Origin: Acidimicrobiaceae bacterium
GTDB taxonomy: Bacteria > Actinomycetota > Acidimicrobiia > Acidimicrobiales > Palsa-688
Assembly: GCA_003166025.1 (NCBI GenBank)
Contig: PMWT01000110.1
Location: 24,431 to 88,430, forward strand
DNA length: 64,000 nucleotides
Direction of reading: 5' to 3'
The notes under the pieces were generated by a model. The model did no database searches. It worked only from the letters and a program-made list of their open reading frames with translations, and was not told where the DNA came from. Position 1 is the first letter of the stretch, and the number at the start of each line of letters is the position of its first letter. The translations under genes and the position numbers were made by a program. Below are positions 36,482-44,660 of this stretch, piece by piece.

Positions 36482-37564
36482 TTGGTCGCACCAGGGTTAT
36501 TACACACGTACTTGGGGATCGCCCCCGGTGTCGGCAAGACATACACCATGCTGGCCGAGGGCCGGCGCCGTCGGGACGGCGGTGAGCGTGTTGTCGTCGG
36601 TTGGGTCGAACGCCACGGACGAGCCGAGACTCGCTCTCAGCTTGGCGACCTGGAGTTGATAACCCCACGAACGGCGTTGTACCGAGGCGTTGCGTTCGCC
36701 GAGCTCGACGTCGAGGCCATTGTCGCCAGCGGCGCCGACCTGGTGTTGGTGGACGAGCTGGCCCACACGGTACCCGATAGGAGCCGAGGGCGCTGGGAGG
36801 ACGTGGTCGACGTCCTTGCCTCCGGGCTCGATGTCCTGACGACCGTCAACGTGGCCAACTTACAGTCGGTGCGCGACTACGCCGCCAGTATCACCGGGGT
36901 GGGCGCTGTCGAGTTAGTGCCGGACGAATTCGTGCGTTCCGGCGAGGTCGTCCTGGTCGACATGGCGGCCGAGGCATTGCGCCGGCGCATCGCCTCCGGG
37001 AGGGTTTACTCGGCCGACCAGGTTGGCGGGGCACTTGCCGACTACTTTCGGACGTCCAACCTCGACGCCCTGAGCCAGCTGGGCCGGGCCTGGATGGCCG
37101 GGGACGTCCAAGTCGTTGGCACCGAGCTTCTCGTGCGCCAAGGGCTCAGCACGCCGGCCACGCGCCCGTTGGTGGTCGCGGGCGTCTCTGGGTCGGGACG
37201 CAGTGAGCATGTGGTCCGTCACGCCGCTCGACTTGCGCGAGAACACGACGCTGAGCTCGTCGTCGTCCATGTGGAGCTCGAAGACTCTCTAGCGCCTAGG
37301 CGCCGGCACGAGCTCGACCAGGACAGGGAGCTGGCACTGGGACTGGGGGGGACATTCCACGAAATGCAGGGGACATCCGCCGCCCCCGCCCTCGCTGCCT
37401 TCGCGCGGGCCCGGGGCGCCGCTTGGGTGGTCGTCGCCCTTCGTCGCTCTCGCTTGGGCAAGCCGGCCCGTTGGTCGGTCGGGTCGCGTCTGCGCCGTCT
37501 GCTCCCTGAAGTGACCGTTGACGAGGTTGACGAGGCCGACCTCGTCCTGCAATCAGGGCAATGA
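36482..37564 (+). CDS. Orphan KdpD N-terminal domain plus universal stress domain protein
   Basis: The TTG at 36482 (AAGGA about ten bases upstream) gives 360 residues. TYLGIAPGVGKTYTML is the KdpD Walker A region, followed by VVGWVERHGRAETRSQL and DLVLVDELAHTVPDRSRGR, the conserved KdpD sensor core. Residues about 225-350 form a universal-stress-protein-like domain (RPLVVAGVSGSGRSEHVVRH). The transmembrane, histidine kinase and ATPase domains of full KdpD are absent, and no kdpFABC or kdpE is present. Such stand-alone proteins may sense potassium, ATP or c-di-AMP. Function here is unknown. Confidence 0.85.
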   Translation: MVAPGLLHTYLGIAPGVGKTYTMLAEGRRRRDGGERVVVGWVERHGRAETRSQLGDLELITPRTALYRGVAFAELDVEAIVASGADLVLVDELAHTVPDRSRGRWEDVVDVLASGLDVLTTVNVANLQSVRDYAASITGVGAVELVPDEFVRSGEVVLVDMAAEALRRRIASGRVYSADQVGGALADYFRTSNLDALSQLGRAWMAGDVQVVGTELLVRQGLSTPATRPLVVAGVSGSGRSEHVVRHAARLAREHDAELVVVHVELEDSLAPRRRHELDQDRELALGLGGTFHEMQGTSAAPALAAFARARGAAWVVVALRRSRLGKPARWSVGSRLRRLLPEVTVDEVDEADLVLQSGQ

Positions 37565-37637
37565 CCTCCAAGAAGCCGACGCGGCCGACCAAACGTGGCA
37601 GCGCGGTACAGATCTGCCGCTCCGTATTCTGATTTTC

Positions 37638-38753
37638 ATGCTCAGCGTCTTTTGTTCGCCCAGCCGCTACGTGCAAGGACGCGATGCCACCGAGCAGCTC
37701 GGCCCGGAGATGGTCGCCATGGGTTTCACGGGACCAGCTTTGATCGTGGCCAGCCCGTCGCCTCGGCGGTTCCTCCAAGCGGTGTGGGAAAGGAGCCTCG
37801 GCGGGGCCGGTGTCGAACTCGGTGTGCACGAGTTCGGAGGCGAGTGCACGCGGAGCGAGGTGGTGGCGGTTGTGAGCGCGGCGAAGGCGCTCAAGGCCCA
37901 AGTCATCGTGGGTGCCGGGGGAGGAAAAGTCCTCGATGCCGCCCGTGCGGCGGCAGCAGAGCTCGACCTCCCGGTGGTCAACTGCCCGACCACGGCATCG
38001 AGCGACGCACCTTGCAGCGCCCTTTCGGTCCTTTATACAGACGACGGGGCGTTCGACAGCTACCTCTTCTACCGGCGCAATCCCGACCTGGTCCTTGTGG
38101 ACACCGCGGTCATAGCGCGGGCGCCGGTGAGACTGCTGGTCGCCGGCATGGGCGACGCGCTGGCCACCTGGTTCGAGGCGCGGACGGTGATCGAGGCGCA
38201 CCGGCCGAACCAGCTCCACGGGGCGACCACGAATACCGCAGGCGCTTTGGCTCGTCTCTGCTTCGACACCCTGTTGGCCGATGGACCGGCTGCGTGCGAG
38301 GCCGTGCGCCGGGAGGCCGTCACACCGGCACTCGAGCGATTGGTGGAGGCCAACACACTGCTTTCAGGGCTCGGCTTCGAGTCAGGAGGCCTGGCGGTAG
38401 CGCATTCGGTGCATAATGGGCTGACCGTCGCACCGGGCACGCACCGGTACCTCCACGGCGAGAAGGTGGCATTCGGCCTGCTGGTCCAGTTGGTCTTGGA
38501 GGGCAGACCTTCCGAAGAGCTGCGGACGGTCATAGATTTCGCCCGAGAGGTCGGGCTGCCCACCACGTTGTCCCAGCTCGGTCTGGACGCCCCAGGCCAG
38601 GGGGTGCTGCTGCGCATCGCCGAACGCAGCTTGGCCGAAGGCGAGACAGCGCATAACGAGCCGTTCGAGGTGTCCCCGGCCATGTTGGTCGACGCCATTG
38701 TGGCAGCCGACGCCAGCGCTCAGGCCGGGATTGCCCGTAGGCCGTTGCTCTAG
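37638..38753 (+). CDS. Iron-containing alcohol dehydrogenase, glycerol dehydrogenase (GldA) type
   Basis: The ATG at 37638 (MLSVFCSPSRYVQGRDATEQ) gives 371 residues. VIVGAGGGKVLDAARAAA binds NAD, TTASSDAPCSALSVLY is the GldA substrate loop, and the metal ligands are the Asp of GMGDALATWFEA and the His residues of AVAHSVHNGL and LHGEKVAFG. It would oxidise glycerol to dihydroxyacetone or act on a related alcohol. It ends five bases before the convergent 2-oxoacid oxidoreductase gene. The ORF extension upstream of 37638 is a shadow. Confidence 0.9.
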   Translation: MLSVFCSPSRYVQGRDATEQLGPEMVAMGFTGPALIVASPSPRRFLQAVWERSLGGAGVELGVHEFGGECTRSEVVAVVSAAKALKAQVIVGAGGGKVLDAARAAAAELDLPVVNCPTTASSDAPCSALSVLYTDDGAFDSYLFYRRNPDLVLVDTAVIARAPVRLLVAGMGDALATWFEARTVIEAHRPNQLHGATTNTAGALARLCFDTLLADGPAACEAVRREAVTPALERLVEANTLLSGLGFESGGLAVAHSVHNGLTVAPGTHRYLHGEKVAFGLLVQLVLEGRPSEELRTVIDFAREVGLPTTLSQLGLDAPGQGVLLRIAERSLAEGETAHNEPFEVSPAMLVDAIVAADASAQAGIARRPLL

Positions 38754-38758
38754 CCCAC

Positions 38759-40186
38759 TTAGCTACGAGCAGCCAACTTTGCTCCCAGTTTGAACGCCTC
38801 TTCGTTGAGCGCTACCAAAGCACATTTCGCCTGCAACGCGGCACGGATGGAGGTGAGGAAGGTCTCCTCCGGGAAGACCTTCGTCGTTACCTGCAGGGCG
38901 CCCAGGGCGACGACGTTTTTGACCAGCGGTGCCCCGAGGTCTTTGGCGGCGCCGGCGAACGGTACTCCCACCGTCCTGACCCCGGTAGCGAGGTCACCCG
39001 GTAGGGCGCTGATGACGGAGTTGTCGTAGATGATCGTCCCGCCGGCCCGGACGCTCGGACCGAACTTCATGAGGCTGGGAGCATTGAACGCCACGAGGAC
39101 GTGGGGCCTCGGCGCCGCCGGCGAGAGCACCTCGTGCCTGGCGACGTGGACGTCCGCGTAGGAAGTGCCGCCACGGGACTCGGGACCGTAGCTCGGGATG
39201 AGCGTCGAGTCGTAACCCTCGTTGATGGCGCAGCGGGCGATCACCATCGCCGCTGTCTGGGCACCGTCGCCTCCCGACCCGGCGAGCTTGAAGCCGACGT
39301 CCTCAGGATCGAGGTGGGCCGGGAACCCATCGGCGAAGCGAGCCTCGCGCTCGCTCTTCGCGCCGAGCGCGGCCAGGGTCGTGGCGGGGTCGTAGGTCGG
39401 GGACGGGATGGCCGGGAAAGCCGGGCCGTCGGTGATGTCCTTTTTCACCCCGAGAGGGAAGACCGGCACCATTTTGTCTCGCACCCAGTCTTCGGCCGCC
39501 TCGGGCTCGAGGCCGAGGTGGACGGGGCACTCGGAGAGGACCTCGATGAACGCGAAGCCCGCGCCGGTGACTTGTAGTTCGAGCGCTTTCTTAATGGCGC
39601 GCTTGGCGTGGGTGCGTCGCCTGTTGTCGTATAAGGCGACCCGTTCCACGTACACAGGCCCGTCGAGGCCGGCGATCAGCTCTGCCATCCTCAGGGGTTG
39701 TCCGGTGCGGGGTGCCCGGCCCTCGAGGGTGGTCGTCGTCCGTTGGCCCATCAGCGTCGTAGGCGCCATTTGCCCTCCGGTCATCCCGTACACGGAATTG
39801 TTGATGAATATCACCGTGATGGGGATCCCGAGCTGTGCCGTGCTTATGATCTCCGCTAGCCCGATGGACGCGAGGTCTCCGTCTCCCTGGTAAGCGATCA
39901 CGATCGACTCCGGGTTGGCGGTCTTGTGACCGATCGCCACGGCCGGGGCTCGTCCATGCGCGGCCTGCGAATTGCCGACGTCGAAGTAGTAGTACATGAA
40001 CACCGAGCAACCGACAGGCGAGACGAGAACAGTCCGGTCTTGGGCCCCGAGGTCATCGATGGCTTCAGCGAGGTACTTGTGAGCCAACCCGTGGCCACAG
40101 CCGGGGCAGTAGGTCGTCGAATGGGCGTTGACCCCTTCGCCGTGGGCATGGCGCTCGAAGGTGCTGTAGAAGACCGAAGTAGGCAT
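38759..40186 (-). CDS. 2-oxoacid:ferredoxin oxidoreductase, fused beta and gamma subunits
   Basis: 475 residues. The N-terminal ~280 residues are the thiamine-diphosphate (beta) subunit: TTYCPGCGHGLAHKYLAEAI, VSPVGCSVFMYYYF, YQGDGDLASIGLAEI and NNSVYGMTGGQMAPTTLMGQ, closest in pattern to 2-oxoisovalerate (Vor) enzymes. The C-terminal ~185 residues are the gamma domain (GSGGDGAQTAAMVIARCAIN, YGPESRGGTSYADVHV). Beta-gamma fusion in one gene is unusual. It starts on the last base of the alpha gene stop (TGATG). The enzyme decarboxylates branched 2-oxo acids, pyruvate or 2-oxoglutarate to acyl-CoA while reducing ferredoxin. Confidence 0.92.
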   Translation of the reverse strand: MPTSVFYSTFERHAHGEGVNAHSTTYCPGCGHGLAHKYLAEAIDDLGAQDRTVLVSPVGCSVFMYYYFDVGNSQAAHGRAPAVAIGHKTANPESIVIAYQGDGDLASIGLAEIISTAQLGIPITVIFINNSVYGMTGGQMAPTTLMGQRTTTTLEGRAPRTGQPLRMAELIAGLDGPVYVERVALYDNRRRTHAKRAIKKALELQVTGAGFAFIEVLSECPVHLGLEPEAAEDWVRDKMVPVFPLGVKKDITDGPAFPAIPSPTYDPATTLAALGAKSEREARFADGFPAHLDPEDVGFKLAGSGGDGAQTAAMVIARCAINEGYDSTLIPSYGPESRGGTSYADVHVARHEVLSPAAPRPHVLVAFNAPSLMKFGPSVRAGGTIIYDNSVISALPGDLATGVRTVGVPFAGAAKDLGAPLVKNVVALGALQVTTKVFPEETFLTSIRAALQAKCALVALNEEAFKLGAKLAARS

Positions 40187-41577
40187 CAGGACAGCTCCTG
40201 CACGCCGAGCACGTGCTCGATGATCTCGCCCTGGGACGGGAGGATACCCCCCATGCGGCGCACATGGCTTATCGGGGGCGGCGCGTGGACGCCGGCGTGG
40301 CTGAGCGCCAGCCTCATCTCGTCCTCCAGTTGGCCACTGCTAGCTTCCACGACTACGAGACGCTTGACCTGGTCGAGCACGCTGCACAAGCCGTCTATGG
40401 GAAATGGCCAGACGGTGATGGGGCGCAGGAGGCCCACTCTCAGGCCCTTGTCGCGCAGGTCCCTAATGGCGCCCTTGGCCAGTTGTGCGGGCGTGTTGCA
40501 CGCCACGAGGAGTACCTCGGCGTCATCACAACGGTGGAACTCGACGCGCTGCTCGTGGGCTACGATCCGGGCGTACTTCTCGTTGAGGTCTATGTTGTGC
40601 TGTTCGAGCTCTTCGGGCTCCAGTCGGATCGAACAGATCAGGTTGCCGCGATGAGAGCGGTCCCCGTAGACGGCCCACTCGGGGATCCCGGGCCGCACCA
40701 TTTGGCTCGGCAGTTGTACCTTCCCGGTCATCTGGCCGAGATAGCCGTCGCCTAGCACCACCACCGGGTTCCGGTACTTGAAGGCGAGCTCGAACGAGAG
40801 CATGGTCAGGTCGAGCATCTCCTGGGGAGAGGCCGGGGCGAGCGCAATGGCGTGGGTGTTGCCGTGGCCGAGGCCTCGGCAAGCGAGTTTGATGTCCGCC
40901 TGCTCGGGCCCGACGTTGCCCAGCCCGGGGCCGCCCCGCATGATGTTTACGAAAACGGCAGGCACCTCTGCCCCGATCATGTAAGAGATGCCCTCTAGCA
41001 TCAGGCTGAAGCCGGGGGAGCTCGTGAAAGTCATGCAGCGTTTCCCGGCGCCGCCGGCGCCGTACATCATGTTCACCGTCGCCACCTCGCTGACGGCTTG
41101 GACGAAAATCCCGTCAAGCTCGGGCAGTACCCTCGCCATCAGCTCAGCGCCTTCGGTCGACGGCGTGATGGGGTACCCGAAGACGTGGCGGCAGCCGGCC
41201 AGGATGGCGCCTAGCGCGGCGGCGTAGGTCCCCTTGACGATGAGGGGCTCCCGCTCGGGCAGGTCCACCAGTGTGCCCGGCCACGGTTCAGGGTGAGGCG
41301 CGGTAAAGGGCCGCGCCCCCTGGGGCGTGGCCGGCCCGACGACGTCGAAGGCTTCCTCGAAGAGGTGGAGACCGTGGGGTTCAGGGCAGGCATCGACACA
41401 GAGGGCGCAGCCATTGCACTCCGTAAGGTCCAGCACCATCGGGACAAGCCCCGTTTCGGGGTTTATCTCGGTGCCCGGCGCCAAGCAGTTCTTGACGCAG
41501 GCCCTGATGCACCTCCCACAACCCTTGCAATACGCGGGTACGACGAAAGGCTTGGGTCGTCCGGCCACTATGGTCAT
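40186..41577 (-). CDS. 2-oxoacid:ferredoxin oxidoreductase, fused delta (ferredoxin) and alpha subunits
   Basis: 463 residues. The first 70 carry two [4Fe-4S] motifs, YCKGCGRCIRACVKNC and ECNGCALCVDACPEP, equivalent to the delta subunit. The remainder is the alpha subunit: GCRHVFGYPITPSTEGAELM, AVSEVATVNMMYGAGGAGKR, MTFTSSPGFSLMLEGISYMI and RGGPGLGNVGPEQADI, as in VorA/KorA. With the neighbouring beta-gamma gene the complex is compressed to two polypeptides. It is divergent from an ADP-forming acyl-CoA synthetase, which can harvest the acyl-CoA as ATP. Confidence 0.93.
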   Translation of the reverse strand: MTIVAGRPKPFVVPAYCKGCGRCIRACVKNCLAPGTEINPETGLVPMVLDLTECNGCALCVDACPEPHGLHLFEEAFDVVGPATPQGARPFTAPHPEPWPGTLVDLPEREPLIVKGTYAAALGAILAGCRHVFGYPITPSTEGAELMARVLPELDGIFVQAVSEVATVNMMYGAGGAGKRCMTFTSSPGFSLMLEGISYMIGAEVPAVFVNIMRGGPGLGNVGPEQADIKLACRGLGHGNTHAIALAPASPQEMLDLTMLSFELAFKYRNPVVVLGDGYLGQMTGKVQLPSQMVRPGIPEWAVYGDRSHRGNLICSIRLEPEELEQHNIDLNEKYARIVAHEQRVEFHRCDDAEVLLVACNTPAQLAKGAIRDLRDKGLRVGLLRPITVWPFPIDGLCSVLDQVKRLVVVEASSGQLEDEMRLALSHAGVHAPPPISHVRRMGGILPSQGEIIEHVLGVQELS

Positions 41578-41756
41578 GGCACGACCTCCTACAACGATGC
41601 CGCTGTCAACGCTACTTCGACGTCCCGGGCCCTGAGGCGTGGCCCCTAGGTCCGTCAGTCTGTTCTTGGGGGTGCCGAAAGGCCCTTTGGCCCGCCGGCG
41701 GCAACCAGTGACCTTGGCCCTTACAACGGTGGGAGCAGCTGCAGGAGACTGAGGTT

Positions 41757-43967
41757 GTGGACGACCAGAACGGGCCGGGGGCCGATGACGCCGGGACCGA
41801 GCGTCTCGACGAGGACTTGAGAGACCGCTCGAGAGCCGTCGCTCCGGCGCTGGACGCGTTCCTGCACCCGCAGGCGATCGCCGTGGTCGGCGCCAGCAGC
41901 GACCCCGCCACCCTTTCGGGGCTGCTGTTCGCCAATCTGGTCGACAGCCACTTTGACGGTCCCATCCTCCCTGTCAACCGGAACCACTCCCTGGTGCAGG
42001 GCGTCACCGCTTATCCCGATCTCGCATCCTGCCCGGTCGTCCCCGACCTTGTCATTGTCTGTCTGCCGGCCCCCGCTGTGGCCAGGGTGGTCGCTCAGGC
42101 CGGTGACCTCGGCATCAAGGCCGTCTGTGTCATCTCGGCTGGTTTCGCGGAGGTAGGCACCGCCGGGGCCGCTCTCCAGGCGAGCCTGGTCGAGACGGCC
42201 CTCGAGCGCGGCGTCAACCTGGTCGGCCCGAACTGCACCGGGGTGTTGAGCGGTGCCGGCAGCTCTCGCTTCAACGCCACCCTCGGCCGGACCGTCCCCC
42301 GTTCCGGGGGCACGTGCATGCTCAGTCAATCGGGGGCCTTCGGGTTGGCCGTCGTCGAGGCTATGGAGGCTCGGGGCCTGGGCCTCGGTGGTTTCGTCTC
42401 AGTCGGCAACACCGCCGACATCGGCGTGACCGACCTCCTGCTGTACTGGGGCCAGGACCCCGGTACCGACGTTGTCCTCGCCTACCTCGAGTCCGTCCCC
42501 GATCCCCGTTCCTTCATCCGGGTGGCCCGCCACGTCGGCGAAAGAGTGCCTCTGGTCGTCTTGAAAGCCGGTCGCACTCCAGCCGGTCGCCGCGGGGCAG
42601 CGTCGCACACCGCGGCACTATCCGCGGGCGACGTGGCGGTCGACGCCTTGCTCCACCAGGCGGGCGTCATACGGGCCGGGTCCATCGAGGAAGTGCTCGA
42701 CCTGGCCACGGTCTTGGGCTCGCAAAAACACTTCCGGGGACGCCGGGTGGCCATCGTCACGAACGGGGGTGGCTCCGGGGTCGTCGCTGCCGACGCGTGC
42801 GAGAACAACGGGCTCGTGGTCCCCGAGCTCGGCGGGGTCGTTACTGGGGCCCTGAAGTCGCTCCTCCCGGCCGAGGCAAGCGTGGGCAACCCCGTCGACA
42901 TGATCGCCAGCGCCACTGCCCGCCATTATGGCGACGTAGTTCGAGCCCTCGGGTCTTCAGCGGACGTCGACGCACTGATCGTCGTGTTCAACACTCCCGT
43001 GGTCGCCACCGCCGCGGACGTAGCCGCCGAGCTCGTTTCCGCCCGCGGCGACCTTGGCCCCGATGTCCCCCTGGTGGCGGTGTTCTTGAACCGTGAGGGA
43101 CCGCCGGCGTCGCTGCGCGAGGCGGGCATCCCCGCTTTCATGTTCCCCGAGAACGCGGCGCGCGCCCTCGGTCGAAGCGTCGCATGGCACGAAAGAAGGG
43201 GCAGGTGGTCTCATCCGGCCCCGACGGGCGACGCCTCGAGCTCTGTGGGAACGCCGCAAGCCCATGGTCGAGCGATCGAGTGGTCCCTGGGCCTAGCGCG
43301 CCAGCGCGCCCATGACGGCTGGCTGGCCCCCGCCGACGCCGAGGCGCTGTTGGGTGCCTACGGCATCGCCGTGCCCCGGTCCATTCCTGTGCGCACTCCG
43401 GACGAAGCCGCGGCGGCTCAAGTCGAGCTCGGCTGTCCGGTCGTCGTCAAGGTCGCCGCCGCTATCCACAAGAGCGATGTGGGCGGCGTACGGCTAGGAC
43501 TGACGACACCGGCCGGTGCAGCGCAGGCCGCTCGTTCGGTCCGGGCGGACCTGCAGGCCGCCGGGATGGCCGAACTGGCCGAAGAGCTCTTGGTCCAGGA
43601 GCAGATCGGGACCGGCCAGGAGATGATCGTCGGGACCAATCGCGACCCCTTGCTCGGACCGTTGGTCGTCGTCGGGCTCGGCGGTCGGCTGGTCGAGGTG
43701 CTCGGCGATGTCGCTGTGCGGGTCGCCCCGCTCCGCGACGAGGACGTGACCGAGATGGTCCAGACATTGGTCTCGTACCCGTTGCTGACCGGGTACCGCG
43801 GCGGGCCGGTGCTGGACGTGGACGCGCTCCATGACGTGCTACGGGGCGTCTCAGCCATAGCGCAGGACTGGCCGGAGATCGTCGAGATGGACCTCAATCC
43901 ATTGTTCGTCTTGGAAAAGGGCGCCGTGGCCGCAGACGTCCGGGTGCGCCTGGCCCCGGACCGGTGA
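41757..43967 (+). CDS. Acyl-CoA synthetase (ADP-forming), fused alpha and beta subunits
   Basis: The GTG at 41757 follows AGGAG and gives 736 residues. The N-terminal CoA-binding domain (HPQAIAVVGASSDPATLSGL) and ligase domain include RGAASHTAALSAGD, with the His that is phosphorylated in this family. The C-terminal ATP-grasp half has GCPVVVKVAAAIHKSDVGGV and EMDLNPLFV. The enzyme converts acyl-CoA, ADP and phosphate into the acid, CoA and ATP. Placement opposite the Vor-type complex (180-bp shared promoter region) suggests an amino-acid-derived 2-oxo acid fermentation or salvage route. Confidence 0.92.
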   Translation: MDDQNGPGADDAGTERLDEDLRDRSRAVAPALDAFLHPQAIAVVGASSDPATLSGLLFANLVDSHFDGPILPVNRNHSLVQGVTAYPDLASCPVVPDLVIVCLPAPAVARVVAQAGDLGIKAVCVISAGFAEVGTAGAALQASLVETALERGVNLVGPNCTGVLSGAGSSRFNATLGRTVPRSGGTCMLSQSGAFGLAVVEAMEARGLGLGGFVSVGNTADIGVTDLLLYWGQDPGTDVVLAYLESVPDPRSFIRVARHVGERVPLVVLKAGRTPAGRRGAASHTAALSAGDVAVDALLHQAGVIRAGSIEEVLDLATVLGSQKHFRGRRVAIVTNGGGSGVVAADACENNGLVVPELGGVVTGALKSLLPAEASVGNPVDMIASATARHYGDVVRALGSSADVDALIVVFNTPVVATAADVAAELVSARGDLGPDVPLVAVFLNREGPPASLREAGIPAFMFPENAARALGRSVAWHERRGRWSHPAPTGDASSSVGTPQAHGRAIEWSLGLARQRAHDGWLAPADAEALLGAYGIAVPRSIPVRTPDEAAAAQVELGCPVVVKVAAAIHKSDVGGVRLGLTTPAGAAQAARSVRADLQAAGMAELAEELLVQEQIGTGQEMIVGTNRDPLLGPLVVVGLGGRLVEVLGDVAVRVAPLRDEDVTEMVQTLVSYPLLTGYRGGPVLDVDALHDVLRGVSAIAQDWPEIVEMDLNPLFVLEKGAVAADVRVRLAPDR

Positions 43968-44660
43968 CCCAGCGCCGGCGATAACAGCAGGCCACTGGCG
44001 ACAACCAGGCTCCGCTGCGGGCGTGCCCGGCGAGGCCGCCCAGGTCGATGGCCTCGTCGCCCAGGTCGTTGGTCCCCACGGAGAAAATGGGGAAAGCTGC
44101 CACCACAACGAGTGCCGGGAACAGGCCTCCAGCTCAGGTAAAACGTCACTGCCACCAGCCCGCCATTGACAGCGGCTCTGGCCCAGTCCTATAGCCGCGA
44201 TATCGGCGAAGACGGAGAAAGCTAATGGGCGCTTTGAGTGGTGAGGCCTTCACTGGGGAACGTTTTTGTATTTCTCCAAATTCCGAGCGATGCCTTATAT
44301 CCCGCGTCAGGCGCACCTTTCGTAATTAGAAGGATCAGGCAATCGCATTCGCGCTCAACGGGGTCATGCCGGTGCAGTGCGGTGCATGCCGAGGAAATCG
44401 CTACCGCGGGAGCGCCACGCCATGGGCGCCGCTGCTACCGTCCCAACGAAAGCCATTGCCAACCGACCCGACTTCAGGGGAATATTGCCGACCCATGTTT
44501 TCTCCAACTAGTAGCGAGCGCGGGGTGATTCGCGTCGGGCCGGCCCTGAGGCCGCCCGTGGCGATGACTGCTCGCGCCCAACGTGAGGGTGCCATCAGGG
44601 CAACGACCTTGTTGGAGACCGGCCTGGCCTCTGCTTTCCCGGGCACAGGGAGGTAAGGCG
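43968..44660. other. Long non-coding leader region of the polysaccharide locus
   Basis: 693 bp without a convincing gene. It contains the conserved element at 44314-44403 that recurs at 54601-54690, about 260 bp before the glycosyltransferase start. The ORFs in the track here have poor codon patterns and are taken as chance. Confidence 0.6.
44314..44403 (+). promoter_or_regulatory. Conserved ~90-nt leader element, copy A
   Basis: CCTTTCGTAATT, then 25 nt, then TTCGCGCTCAACGGGGTCAT, GCCGGTGCAGTGCGGTGCAT and GAGGAAATCGC. The same blocks, in the same order and spacing, occur in copy B upstream of the second giant gene. Conserved blocks with variable spacers suggest a structured RNA or a multi-protein binding site. 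It does not match the c-di-GMP or ydaO riboswitch consensus as far as can be judged by eye. Confidence 0.5.

Noticed and set aside
36459-36482. KdpF-like peptide before the KdpD-like gene
   Set aside because: The ATG at 36459 opens only a seven-codon frame, and the 36-residue ORF at 36273 is acidic, not a membrane peptide.
44314-44403. c-di-GMP (GEMM) or ydaO riboswitch
   Set aside because: The conserved blocks do not contain the GEMM or ydaO core sequences that I can recall; kept only as an unnamed element.
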